Position numbers and translations under genes: made by a program. Shown one piece after another: positions 18,816 through 29,634 of a stretch of DNA of 64,000 nucleotides. The notes under the pieces are model-generated. The model did not search any database, was not told where the DNA came from, and saw only the letters and a list, made by a program, of their open reading frames with translations. Position 1 is the stretch's first letter. Every line of letters starts with the position of its first letter. Location: the NCBI GenBank assembly GCA_948144175.1, contig CANXME010000095.1, forward strand, positions 248,001 to 312,000, in the 5' to 3' direction. The DNA comes from Closterium sp. NIES-65. Taxonomy: Eukaryota; Streptophyta; Zygnematophyceae; Desmidiales; Closteriaceae.

Positions 18816-20248
18816 TCAAGAGGAGAGCAAGTGAGGCAAGACAGGCACAAGACCCAGCTGAGTGCAGAAGCGCTGATGATCACAAGGCGCAAGTGCCTTG
18901 GTGAAGACATCAGCAGTGTTGGCCTCAGAGGCCACGTACGCAAGCCGCAACTGTCCACGCTGCTGTAGCTCACGAGCAAGGAAGTAGCGGAGAGCAATGT
19001 GCTTTGTTCTGTGCTCCAGTCGCTGCTCTCGACACAAGGCCAGCATGGCCTTGTTGTCTACGTATAGGACTGGAGGAGAACGAGGCTGCTCTCCAAGGTC
19101 GGTCAGCAGGTAGGTGAGCCAGCGAAGCTCCTGTGCAGCCATGGCCCCGGCGTAGATCTCAGCCTCACAACTGGAGCCGAGAACAGAAGACGAGCGAGTA
19201 GCCCGCCACGAAACAGAGCCGGAACCAAGGCTGAAGGTGTAACCCTGTGACGACCGCTGCGTAGCCTGGTCGTCAACCCAAGAAGCGTCCGCGTGCCCAG
19301 TAAGGACCACTGGACTCCGCCCTCCAAGCACTAGCCCCATGCCCGACGAACTGCACAAGTAGCGCAACACCCTCTTCGCTGCAGCCGTGTGCAGGTCATC
19401 AGGAAGCCAACAAGCTCTGGGTACGGGCCACTCGACTCTACGGACTCATTCGAAGGCAGAGCTGAAAGTGAGTGGCGAGTAGACAGAGGAGTGGCCTGAG
19501 GCGAGGAGTACGTGAAGCTGAAGCGCTGAAGGACCTGCTGCACCATGTGTGACTGAGTCAGGGTAATGGTGCGGCGTGATCTGTCCCGGGTGATCTGCAA
19601 GCCAAGGTAGCTATGCAGTTCACCCTGGTTAGTGCACGTGTGTCTCTTCTGCAGCTCGGACTTCATGTAGGCGAATCCAGCAGTGTCAGCTGTGGCAAAG
19701 ACCAAGTCATCGACGTACACGAGGATGTAGAACGGCGGCAGAGAGGTGTCGGTGCGCAGAAACAGCGACGGGTCGGCAGTAGAAGGAGCAAACCCAAGAG
19801 CCGCAAGCGTAGTCCTCAGTGTGTCGTGCCACTCACGTGGCGCCTGGCGGAGATCGTAGACTGGACGCCGGAGACTCCACTGGGTACCAGGAGGGAAAGA
19901 CCCAGTGAATCCAGGTGGGCGGCGCAGCCAGATCTCTTCGTGCAGGCTGCCCTGCAAGAAAGCTGTGCTGAAGTCGAGAAAGTGCAGCTCGTAGTCATGG
20001 TGAGCAGCAACGTGCAGCAGTACCCGAAGAGTGGTCATCTTCGGGGTGGGGGAGAAGGTCTGAAAGTAGTCAACTCCCTGCCGCTGACTGAAGCCACGAG
20101 CCACGTAACGCGCCTTGAAGACAGGTGGAGAACCCGGCGGCCGCTTCACCCTGAAGATCCACATGCCACTGACGATGTTCGCCCAAGGAGGGGGGACAGC
20201 GTCAACGTAGGTGCCTGTGGACTTCCAGGAAGCCATCTCTGCATCCAT
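18816..20248 (-). pseudogene. E: reverse transcriptase-RNase H with internal deletion
   Basis: RT from 20248: MDAEMASWKST, WIFRVKRPPG, ARYVARGFSQRQ, FSTAFLQG and YVDD (about 19700). After PELVGFLMTCTR about 110 bp are missing (codons for PDLAYPLSILARYVAPGRH in other copies) and the frame shifts. RNase H is intact below about 19370: TGHADASWVDD, SCEAEIYAGAMAAQELRWL, LYVDNKA and NTADVFTKALAPCDHQRF. It is separated from the spacer by an amber for Gln at 20255-20257, the same site as in A. Confidence 0.87.
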
Positions 20249-20254
20249 AGCTGC

Positions 20255-21994
20255 CTACCACTGAGAGGAGTAGGGACCCTCTATCGCCTCTGCGTAAGAG
20301 CGCGGAGTCGGGATGTCAAGTGCATCCGGGTCTCCCTTAGGGGTAAGCAGTACGGACACGAGATGAGGTGAAGCAGCTGCCAGACACTGGAACTCCTCCT
20401 GCCTGTCCTCAAGGACGTCCGTGCCAAGGGCACACTCACCCCCGACGGACGGAGGACAGACAGACTCAGACTCAGCGACAAGACTAGCAGCGTAGTCTAA
20501 GCGACAGCGAGCAGCAAAGTCGACGAGCTCAGTAACTAGAGCAGACGCAGCAGTAGACTCGAAAGAAGGGTAAGCGACGACAGTAGCAAGGAGACGGGTG
20601 ACAGTAGGACTGGCAGCACGAAGAGAGTCCGACTCTGTGTCGGCAAGAGCAGGAAGAGAGGACTCAGGAGGAGAAGGCAAAGGGGCACGCAGAGGAGCAG
20701 TGGACGGACGCAGAGACATCCAGTGCGTGCCAGGGACAGGAGGAGGACGCTGACGTGAACCGCGACCACTAGTGCGCGCAGCACGAACAGGTGACGCTGG
20801 GCGGGACGCAGGCTCACGACGCTCAGCAAGACCTCTAGTAGGACCAGTGTAGGGAGAAGGAGCAGGCAAAGGGGAGGTAGGCTGCAATTGTAACTGTGAT
20901 GGGACAGGCTGTGGACACTCTAAGGGAGGAGGAGGACCAGTAGAAGGTGGAAGACCAAGAACCGGCTGCAGGAGTGGAACGAAGTACGGTCGAGGCTACG
21001 TGGCTACGCCAGAAGCAGCAGGGACAGCACCAGTACCCTCAGTAGGAGCACCCGCTCCAGCAGGACCTCCTGTAGCTCCAGAACCTCCAGCAGCACCAGG
21101 AGCACCCCCAGCAGGACCGGCAGCGGTAGTCTCAGCGCCAACACCCTCAGCAGCACCAGCTCTAGGAGAACCCGCAGGCCCAGCAGCTCCAGTACACCCA
21201 GTACGAGCACCTCCGGGACCCGTGACCGCAGCACCCTCAGCAGCCGAAGAACCTCCAGCACCAGCAGTACGGCGCCAGCGCCGGGCAAACCACTCGCGCA
21301 GCTCTTGTGGAGAGAGTGGCTCTCGGCGAGACGAAGCACACGGAGAACCTCCAGGCGGAGCACCTCCACGCTCAGCACCCCCAGGCGTAGCACCCCCAGG
21401 CTCAGCACCCCCAGGCGTAGCACCCCCAGGCTCAGCACCCCCCGGCTCAGCACCCCCAGGCTCAGCACCCCCAGGCTCAGCACCCCCAGACGCAGCACCC
21501 CCAGGCTCAGCACCCCCAGAATCAGCACCCCTAGGCTCCGCACCCCCAGGTCCAGCACCCCCAGGCTCAGCACCCCCAGCGGCAGCACCCTCAGCAGCAC
21601 CAGAGTCACCAGTGACCTCGACAGGCTCGACTGCGTCTACCTGGGACACACTTGAAGGGGTAGGACCCTGAGGGGGAAGGAGGTCTACCTGGGGGGGACC
21701 TGGTACAAGGAAGAGCGGGGCCGGGGGGAGGGACGGAGTGCGGTAGGGGAAGAGGTGGTAGTAGGGGACCGACTCGTCAAACGTGATGTCCTGGGAGGAC
21801 AGAACACGTCGAGAGGTGGGGTGGTAGAACTGCCACCCAGGCGCGTCAGGGGGGAACCCCAGGAAGACGCAAGGAGCAGCACGAGGGGACAGCTTGTCCG
21901 TAGACAAGTCGCGGACAAACGCCCGAGATCCCCAGACCCGGAACGCCGACGCATCGCCAACCTTCCCCGTCCACAGCAAGGCTGGGGATGTCTC
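20255..21994 (-). pseudogene. E: integrase C-terminal domain and spacer
   Basis: Reads PALLWTGKVGDASAFRVWGSRAF, VFLGFPPDAPGWQFYHPTSRR and SQDITFDESVPYY. The spacer with GGAEP repeats (about 21350-21600) follows, then RPASPVRAAR and TVTRLLATVV. A TAG near 21000 interrupts it at the codon that is Arg in F. It is cut at 21994 by element D and continues at 29635. Confidence 0.82.
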
Positions 21995-23139
21995 TGTCAA
22001 CGGGAGTTGGGTATTGGCCCCGTCCTCGCTTGGGCGGAGCAGACTTCGTGGTCGGGTGTGAGGGGAGCAGCCGACCTGCAGCAGTGGGTGAGCTGGTCAA
22101 CGAGGAGGTCGACCTGCACGGGGACCACTGCACGGGCGCCGACTTCAGGTTGGCGCCGACTTCAAAGAAGTCGACTTGGGAGTCGACCTGCGGAGGACGT
22201 CAACTTGGTGACGTCAACTTGGGGAAGCTGACTTCGGTGGTCGGCTGATGGACTACTGGTCCACCTGCGGGTGGTCGACTGGATCTGGTGGTCGACGAAG
22301 GATGGGCCGACGTCGACCTCGACTCAGGACGCCGAGCAGTTGGGCGTCGAGTAGCGGGGCGTCAACTTCGTGACGCCAACTTCGGGTGGCCGACGTGGGT
22401 GGTCGGCCGAGGACTGTGCTGGTCGACGTGGAGCTGGTCGACCAGAAGGGACGTCGACCTAGAGGAGGTCGACCGAGGGGCGTGGTCGACCTGGTGAGGT
22501 CGACCGGAGGTGGCCGTCGACTTCGGAGGTCGACGGGCAGGTACGGGAGCTGCTGGTCGACATGGTTGCCCGGTCGACCAGGTTACCTGGGAGACGAAGT
22601 GCTGCGGAGGAGTGCGACGGTCGCCCAGGCGAAGTTGGCGAGCCCGACCTCGGTGGTGGTATCCCGAGGTCGTCGTGGCGGATCAGAGGCAGTCGTTAGC
22701 TCGAGGTTGACGTGGTGTGTGCGCTGTCCAGGTGACAGGACTCTGCACGCCAATCATCTGCGCGCACCTGTGAAGCGGGTGCACTGCTTTCCTGCGACGT
22801 TGGCACGCCGTCGACCTTGCCTTGCTGGAGTGCGGTCGACCAAGTCATGCTGGAACGCGGTCGACCAAGCTGCGCTGGCACTTGGCCGACCTGAGTGCTT
22901 GCTCTGATGTAGTCTTGCTATGCCAACTTCATTGTATCATTGTTTTCATGTTTTCCTGCTATGCCAACTTCATTGTATCATTGTTTTCATGTATTCCTAG
23001 TAAAACTCTTGCCAATTCTCCCCGTGAACTAGCAAGAAGCGTGAACACAAGAAAACGACTAAGTGAACGAACGCAGAGATCATGCGAGCACACGTGCCTA
23101 GCCCGTAGTCTAGCTCCCGTTGCTGCAGTTATCTCCGCA
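21995..23139 (+). repeat. 5' LTR of D
   Basis: 1145 bp, TGTCAACGGG...ATCTCCGCA. It is 41 bp longer than the right LTR because of one tandem duplication (TATGCCAACTTCATTGTATC..., about 22919-23000). It is rich in GTCGAC-type sites. A handful of other substitutions separate the two LTRs. Confidence 0.93.
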
Positions 23140-23160
23140 TGGTGCGGTGAGCGTGGACGG
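23140..23160 (+). promoter_or_regulatory. D: primer-binding site, not the usual Met-initiator type
   Basis: Directly after the LTR: TGGTGCGGTGAGCGTGGACG. The same 20-nt string is next to the LTR end of relic C, so it is under constraint. It predicts a primer tRNA ending in TCACCGCACCA. I cannot name the tRNA. Confidence 0.75.
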
Positions 23161-23245
23161 CACACGACTTTCCTTTCAGTCAGGTCGACGTAGACACCAC
23201 TTACCTATTTCGTAGTTGCAGGCCGACAACTGTGCGGTAGTCACT

Positions 23246-24660
23246 ATGGTAGGGACCGTAGGTGACGCGGGGGTGGTGGACACCCTAGAGGCATGGTTAG
23301 AGAACGCGAGGAGGAAGCACGAGGCCAACGAGTATGGCGACTTGCCCTGGCCGGTCGTCGAGGCCGGACTCCGCTCCATGTGGGCGACGGAGCACCCGTC
23401 TCGACCTGCCTCTCCTCGTCCGGTGAACAACGAAGGCGGCGTCGACGTGGGCGTCAACGCCGGTGGTGGTCAAGTCGGCAGCAGTGCTGGAGGCACGTCG
23501 AGGCAGAGAGGTGTGATACACGCCGGTGAAGTCGGCGGCGTTCAGGCGCGAGGGATGCAGTCGTCGGCGGCTGCAGGCTCTTCGAAGGGTGACGTCGGAG
23601 GTCGACGGAGTGGGCTGTCGCCGATGTCGGCGTCCCAGGTGACGGCAGGTGGGATTGCGCCGAGCTACGGCTACTTCAAGTTTACGCCGGACAGGATCTC
23701 GGTCACCCCTCCGTTTGTCGGTCGACCTGACATACTCACCTGGAAGGAAGCCATCGAGCCCCAGCTGGAGATGGCCGGGCTGATCGGCTTCGCCCGAGGG
23801 ACCGTGGCGACGCCGGGGGAGCACCACCCCGACCTGCGTACGGAGTTTCGCGCCGTGCAGCTGTTGACCTTCACGGTCATCTCGCGGTGCTGCTCGCCGG
23901 GCGTGCAGATCGCCTTGAAGTGGTGCCGGGAGTACATCGACGCCGGCCACCGGGCGTGGCACTTCATTGAGTCGACGTACCAGGTCATCGACGACCTGTT
24001 CATCGCCCAGCTGGAGGGACAGCTGACGCACCTGCGTATGGGTGACGAGGAGACAGCGACTGACTACTGCAACCGAGCCCGGCGAATTCTCGCCACTATC
24101 AGGATGGCCGGCGCGCAGTACTCCACGGCGTCGTACATCACCCATGTCATGCAGGGTCTCTCTAGCAGCTACAACCTGCTGAAGCAGCTGTCTATGGCGC
24201 CGAGCACGAGGGCGACGCTCAACGAGGACAACCTGACCTCGTACATCCTGCAGGACGAGGCGGTGCAGGAGGCTGAGCGATCGCAGGAGCTCTTGGCGCA
24301 GGCCAACTTCGTCGCCCCAGCGAAGCAAGGAGGCCGACCAGGACAGCGCGGACAGTCTGGTGGCGGCGGGAGCGGTGGCTGGAAGTCGACCAAGGAGGTC
24401 GACAAGAAGTCGACCAAGGACGGCGGTCGAGGAGGAGGAGGTCGACGTCGGGAGTGGTGGATCTGCCACAGCCCCGATCACCTCTCCTTCGATTATCCCG
24501 ACCGCAGTGACTCCGATGACGACGACAAGGGCGGCCGCGGGAGGTCTGGCAGCCGTCGTCCTTGTCGTGGAGGAAATCATCCGCGCAAGGAGAAACAGTC
24601 GACCAAGGCATCGACTTCAGCGAAGGACGCCGACTCCGTTGCAGGCGGCAAGGGCGAGAC
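23246..24660 (+). pseudogene. D: Gag
   Basis: ATG at 23246 (TATGGTAGGG), about 470 codons. Copia Gag features: TPDRISVTPPFVGRPDILTWKEAIEPQ, RAWHFIESTYQ, LEGQLTHLRMGDEETATDYCNRARRI and SYITHVMQGLSSSYN, then a Gly/Lys-rich basic tail. The zinc knuckle is degenerate (WWICHSPDHLSFDYPDR: two of the three Cys changed). The frame shifts near 24650, just before the protease frame. Assembles the particle and binds RNA in the family. Confidence 0.86.
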
Positions 24661-25990
24661 GACAAGATGGCGTCGTGCTCGCTGGTCGGCGTCGTGGAGC
24701 CGACCATCTCTCTGGCACCGGAGGCCGGGAAGGACTTCCAGGCGGTGGCGGCAGCGGTGCAAGCGAACCCGGCAGTGGTCCTGCTCGACAGCGGTTGCTC
24801 CCACCACCTGATGGGGACGAAGGAAGTCTTCGTCGACTTGCAGCCGAGCGGCGCCATCAGGCATGTGCACGGCTTCAATGGGGCGCTGCAGGATGTCCAG
24901 GGCCGCGGCACCGTCGCTCTCTAAGGAGAGGCCGGGAAGGAGGTGCTCATCCCCGACGTGTTGTACGTCCCGGGTGTGCGAGCCAACCTGCTGTCGGCCG
25001 GCCAGCTGAAGGAGCATGGCGTGAAGCTGCAGGAGGACGGAGACGGCATGCTGCTCGTCTCGGCAGCAGGGGAGGTGCTCGGGCGGGCGACGTACACCGG
25101 GCGTGTCCTCTGCACCGACCTGCGTCCCTGCTTAACGAGGTCGACGTCGCCCATGACGGAGGCTGTGGCTCTGCGAGCGATTGTCTCGAAGACGAAGTCG
25201 ACGCTGGACCGGATGCATGCGAGGCTTGCGCATGTCGGCATGGACACCATACGGAGCTCGGCGAAGAACGAGGCCGCCATTGGGCTGGACCTCAAGTCGG
25301 CAACGGACGCCGACTCCCCGTGTGTCTCGTGCGTCGGCGGGAAACTGGCGCGGCACACCTTCCCCGACCACGGCTCCGACGCCGACGACGTGCTGGCCGT
25401 TGTGCACATCGACCTGTGCGGGCCGATTCGCGTGGCTGCCAACGATGGCAGCCTGTACTTCTTGCTGCTGAAGGACCGCAAGACCCGCTTCGTGTGGGTG
25501 AAGCCGGTCGCCAAGAAGTCAGATGCGTTGCAAGCGTTCGTGTAGTGGCTGGCGGTGGCCGAGCGGCAGACGAAGAAGTCATTGTTGATGCTGCGATCTG
25601 ACCGGGGAGGGGAGTTCCTCGGGAAGCTGTTCACCGACTTCGTGAATGGAAAGGGGATCGTCCACGACCTGACCTGCCCATACACCCCGCAGCAGAACGG
25701 CATGGCGGAGCGGGAGATGAGGACGGTGGTGGAGTCGGTGCGGACAATGCTGCTGCACATGGGTGTGCAGCACCACTGGTGGCACCTCGCTCTGCGGCAG
25801 GCCGTCTGGGTCCGCAACTGCCTTGAGAGGTCGACGCTGCCGTCGGGGACGACGCCGTACCAGCTGCTGACCGAGAAGAAGCCCGACTTGTCGCTGGCGC
25901 GGGTGTGGGGCTGCATGGCGCAGTTCTTAGTCCCCGAGGAGCAGCGTAGGTGGGAAGCTGAAGCCGAAGGCCAGGTGGGGCCTGCACCTT
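24661..25990 (+). pseudogene. D: protease and integrase
   Basis: Protease LLDSGCSHHLMG at about 24782-24817 and LIPDVLYVPGVRANLLSAGQL. Pre-integrase TLDRMHARLAHVGMDTI, then CVSCVGGKLARHTF. Integrase D (HIDLCGPIRV), D (LRSDRGGEF) and E (PQQNGMAERE) are all present. In-frame stops: TAA 24922-24924 and TAG 25543-25545, the latter at a codon that is plausibly Gln. A frameshift near 25950 precedes the C-terminal domain. Confidence 0.88.
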
Positions 25991-25993
25991 GGC

Positions 25994-26821
25994 GTGTCGG
26001 CGGCGAGCAAGGGCTGGGAGCTCCTCGACGTCGACACCGACCGAGTGGTCACCACGTCGGACGTGGTGTTCTACGAGGAGATGTCGCTGGCCGAGTGGAA
26101 GACGGAGCATGGGCCTGTGTCCGGCCGCTCGTCATCCACCCCGCCCTCTGATACCTTGTCGGCGACGCTGCCGCTGCTTGCCGAGGTTGGCGAGCTTGCT
26201 TCTGAGGACGTCGAGGACGTCCACCCCCCTACCCCTCTTCCTCCGACCCCTGCCCCTCCCCTCATGGCCGACATGCGTGAGCTGACCCCGATGTCGGCCT
26301 CCGGCGATGAGGGGAGTTGTGGGACGCCGCCTTCGGCGCCGGCCAAGTGCATCGCCGGTGGCCGACGTGACGAGCAGCAAATCGACGTGGGATTGCAGTC
26401 GACGCCGACAGGGGAGGAGCAGGTCGAGGAGCAGCAGCCGACAAAGGAGCAGGCAGCAGTGATGCCGACCAAGGAGCCGTCGGCGACTGGGCCGTCGGCA
26501 GGGGAGCCGACCACAGGGGAGAAGTCGGCTGGGAAGCCGACCACAGTGGAGCAGTCGGCTGGGACGACGGCTGAGGAGCAGCAGGACGCCGAGGGCAGCG
26601 ACGACAGTGACGATGGAGGGGATGCCGAGGGGGCCCAGCCGGGACCACGACGTTCAGGCCGACTTCGGAGGCCGCCTGACTTCTACGTCCCCGCTGCCTT
26701 CACCACGGTGTATGACGTGGACGATGACGACGACCTGCTGTACGATGACGCCGAGGAGGATGAGGAGTTTCCGGAGCTCGACCCCGAGCAGCGTTGGGAC
26801 ATCTCGACGATGACGGTCTAG
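25994..26821 (+). pseudogene. D: integrase C-terminal end and acidic linker
   Basis: Begins SKGWELLDVDTDRVVTTSDVVFYE (end of the integrase C-terminal domain). A 200-residue Pro/Thr/Glu-rich linker with TGEKSAG/TVEQSAG repeats follows, then RSGRLRRPPDF and a strongly acidic stretch DDDDDLLYDDAEEDEEF. It ends at TAG 26819 and is in frame with the RT. Confidence 0.8.
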
Positions 26822-26827
26822 GAGGCG

Positions 26828-28402
26828 TTGGCGAGCTGGAAGGGCCCGGCTGTGAAGGCCGCCATGGAGGAGGAGATTCGCAGCCTCATCAACATGGGCA
26901 CTTGGGAGCTGGTCGAACGCCCGCCGGGGGTGAACGTCATGAAGAACCGGTGGGTGTTGACGACGAAGTACCACATCGACGACACTGTCGAGCGAGAGAA
27001 GGCGAGGCTGGTCGTGAAGGGCTTCACACAGGTGTACGGCGCCGACTACGACGAGACGTTCGCGCCGGTGAGCAGCTACGTCACGCTGAGGATCTTCCTC
27101 AACATCGTCGCCGTCCTCAACCTCAACATGATGCAACTCGACATGAAGAACGCCTTCCTGCAGAGCAAGCTCGATCGGGTGCTGTACATGTCGCAGCCGG
27201 ACTACTTCAACGACGGAACCGGCCAGGTGTGCAAGCTGCTGAAGAGCCTGTACGGGCTGAAGAAGTCGCCGCTGTTGTGGTACTTGGCGCTCAACGATGT
27301 GCTGGTCGGCGCCGGGTGGAAGAAGAGCCAGGTCGACGAGGCTCTCTACTTCAAGGTCGGCGAGGGTGGAGTGGCCTGCTGGGTGCTGGTCTACGTCGAC
27401 GACCTGCTTGCCGCCAGCAGCAGCGCCGCGATGCTGAAGGAGCTGAAGGAGCTGCTGGAAGCCGCCTTTGAGCTGCGCGAGATCTCGCCGGTGCAGAAGT
27501 ACCTCGGGCTGGAGATCGTCCGCGACAGGTCGGCGGGGAAGCTGTGGCTGCATCAGCAGGGCTACGCCGACAAGCTGCATAGGTGCTTCCTCGACGAGGA
27601 GCAGACCGGGCGCACCCCGAAGACACCGGTCTCGGTCGGTGCCTACGCCGAGCTCACCTTCGATGACGAGGAGGCGCAGGAACGGCAGGAGGAGGAGTAC
27701 CGGCAGAAGGTCGGCTCGCTGCAGTTCGCGGCGACGACGACGAGGCCGGACGTTGCCTTCGCCTGTAGCAAGCTGGGGAGCGGCCTCACGGTGAGGAGCG
27801 ACCAGCACTGGCGCGAGGTCGACCGCTGCCTCTCCTACCTCGCCAACACACGTGACACCGCACTGGAGTTCGGCGGTGGACCTGAGTCACTGGAGCTGGT
27901 CGGCTACGTGGACGCCGATGACGCTGGTGACAAGCAGAACAGGACGAGCACGGGCGGCTACGTGTTCGTCTACGGAGGGGCTGCAGTCTCCTGGTCGAGC
28001 CAGCGCATCAAGTGCGCGACACTGTCGTCGACCGAGTCAGAGTACGTGGCAGCCACTGAAGCTAGCAAGGAGGGACGCCGCCTTCGCTTCCTCCTCGCCG
28101 AGTTCCGACAACTGGAAGCCGGGAAGCCGACTGTCCTGCGAGTGGACAACAAGTCGGCTCTCACAGTCACCAAGGGCATGGGGTTGACGGGCAACCTCAA
28201 GCACATGGAGCGGCGACAGGCCTGGCTGCAGCACATGGTGAAGCGCGGGAAGTTCTCGCTGCAGTACATCCCAACCACTGCGCAGCCGGCCGACTTCCTG
28301 ATGAAGGCGCTGCACTATCCGGCCTTCAACCGGTGCTCCGTCGCAATCGGCCAGGTGCGCTTGGCCAACATGGACGACGCCGACAACGACGTGCAGCAGT
28401 AG
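26828..28402 (+). CDS. D: reverse transcriptase-RNase H, open
   Basis: 524 codons with no stop to TAG at 28402. RT: ALASWKGPAVKAAMEEEI, TWELVERPPG, KARLVVKGFTQVYGADYDETFAPV, MKNAFLQSKLD, YGLKKSPLLWY and YVDD (about 27390). RNase H: GYVDADDAGDKQNRTSTGGY, LSSTESEYVAATEA, LRVDNKSA and QPADFLMKAL. Metal-binding residues are all present. No ATG is needed here, as this is the tail of the polyprotein. Confidence 0.92.
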   Translation: MASWKGPAVKAAMEEEIRSLINMGTWELVERPPGVNVMKNRWVLTTKYHIDDTVEREKARLVVKGFTQVYGADYDETFAPVSSYVTLRIFLNIVAVLNLNMMQLDMKNAFLQSKLDRVLYMSQPDYFNDGTGQVCKLLKSLYGLKKSPLLWYLALNDVLVGAGWKKSQVDEALYFKVGEGGVACWVLVYVDDLLAASSSAAMLKELKELLEAAFELREISPVQKYLGLEIVRDRSAGKLWLHQQGYADKLHRCFLDEEQTGRTPKTPVSVGAYAELTFDDEEAQERQEEEYRQKVGSLQFAATTTRPDVAFACSKLGSGLTVRSDQHWREVDRCLSYLANTRDTALEFGGGPESLELVGYVDADDAGDKQNRTSTGGYVFVYGGAAVSWSSQRIKCATLSSTESEYVAATEASKEGRRLRFLLAEFRQLEAGKPTVLRVDNKSALTVTKGMGLTGNLKHMERRQAWLQHMVKRGKFSLQYIPTTAQPADFLMKALHYPAFNRCSVAIGQVRLANMDDADNDVQQ

Positions 28403-28520
28403 GTGCCATGCCCTCCTGCATGGCTGGTGTGGTGACCGGCGTGCTGTGTGTTGGGTGCACGTCGGCGAGCTTTTCTCCGAGGAGTACTGCCGTGTGGGCT
28501 GGGTGCCCAAGCGTGAACGT

Positions 28521-28530
28521 GGCAGGGGAG
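28521..28530 (+). promoter_or_regulatory. D: polypurine tract
   Basis: GGCAGGGGAG immediately before the right LTR (TGTCAACGGG). Purine-rich primer for plus-strand DNA. Confidence 0.7.
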
Positions 28531-29634
28531 TGTCAACGGGAGTTGGGTATTGGCCCCGTCCTCGCTTGGGCGGAGCAGACTTCGTGGTCGGGTGTGAGGG
28601 GAGCAGCCGACCTGCAGCAGTGGGCGAGCTGGTCAACGAGGAGGTCGACCTGCACGGGGACCACTGCACGGGCGCCGACTTCAGGTTGGCGCCGACTTCA
28701 GAGAAGTCGACTTGGGAGTCGACCTGCGGAGGACGTCAACTTGGTGACGTCAACTTGGGGAAGCCGACTGCGGTGGTCGGCTGATGGACTACTGGTCCAC
28801 CTGCGGGTGGTCAACTGGATCTGGTGGTCGACGAAGGATGGGCCGACGTCGACCTCGACTCAGGACGCCGAGCAGTTGGGCGTCGAGTAGCGGGGCATCA
28901 ACTTCGTGACGCCAACTTCGGGTGGCCGACGTGGGTGGTCGGCCGACGACTGTGCTGGTCGACGTGGAGCTGGTCGACCAGAAGGGACGTCGACCTAGAG
29001 GAGGTCGACCGAGGGGCGTGGTCGACCAGGTGAGGTCGACCGGAGGTGGCCGTCGACTTCGGAGGTCGACGGGCAGGTACGGGAGCTGCTGGTCGACATG
29101 GTTGCCCGGTCGACCAGGTTACCTGGGAGACGAAGTGCTGCGGAGGAGTGCGACGGTCGCCCAGGCGAAGTTGGCGAGCCCGACCTCGGTGGTGGTATCC
29201 CGAGGTCGTCGTGGCGGATCAGAGGCAGTCGTCAGCTCGAGGTTGACGTGGTGTGAGCGCTGTCCAGGTGACAGGACTCTGCACGCCAATCATCTGCGCG
29301 CACCTGTGAAACGGGTGCACTGCTGTCCTGCGACGTCGGCACGCCGTCGACCTTGCCTTGCTGGAGTGCGCTCGACCAAGTCATGCTGGAACGCGGTCGA
29401 CCAAGCTGCGCTGGCAGTTGGCCGACCTGAATGCTTGCTCTGATGTAGTCTTGCTATGCCAACTTCATTGTATTATTGTTTTCATGTTTTCCTAGTAAAA
29501 CCCTTGCCAATTCTCCCCGTGAACTAGCAAGAAGCGTGAACACAAGAAAACGACTAAGTGAACGAACGTAGAGATCACACGAGCACACGTGCCTAGCCCG
29601 TAGTCTAGCTCCCGTTGCTGCAGTTATCTCCGCA
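28531..29634 (+). repeat. 3' LTR of D
   Basis: 1104 bp, TGTCAACGGG...ATCTCCGCA. Same as the 5' LTR except for the 41-bp duplication and scattered substitutions. The right GTCTC duplication follows. Confidence 0.93.

Larger units (their letters stand above)
21995..29634 (+). mobile_element. Ty1/copia LTR retrotransposon D
   Basis: 7.64-kb plus-strand element with LTRs of 1145 and 1104 bp, flanked by GTCTC (21990-21994 and 29635-29639). It is inserted in the integrase of E. It has a complete domain set: Gag, protease, integrase, RT, RNase H. Lesions: TAA at 24922, TAG at 25543 and 26819, and two frameshifts. RT-RNase H is a single intact frame. Confidence 0.95.

Noticed and set aside
24650..24661. 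Programmed Gag/Pol frameshift in D
   Set aside because: The frame change is near the right place, but I see no slippery heptamer with a clear downstream structure, and other frames of this copy are also broken. Simple decay is enough.
28531..29634. Host gene cluster in the GTCGAC-rich 1.1-kb repeats at 21995 and 28531
   Set aside because: The two are terminal repeats of D with TG/CA ends, PBS, polypurine tract and a 5-bp duplication. The open frames inside (for example 28922-29443) have no domain.
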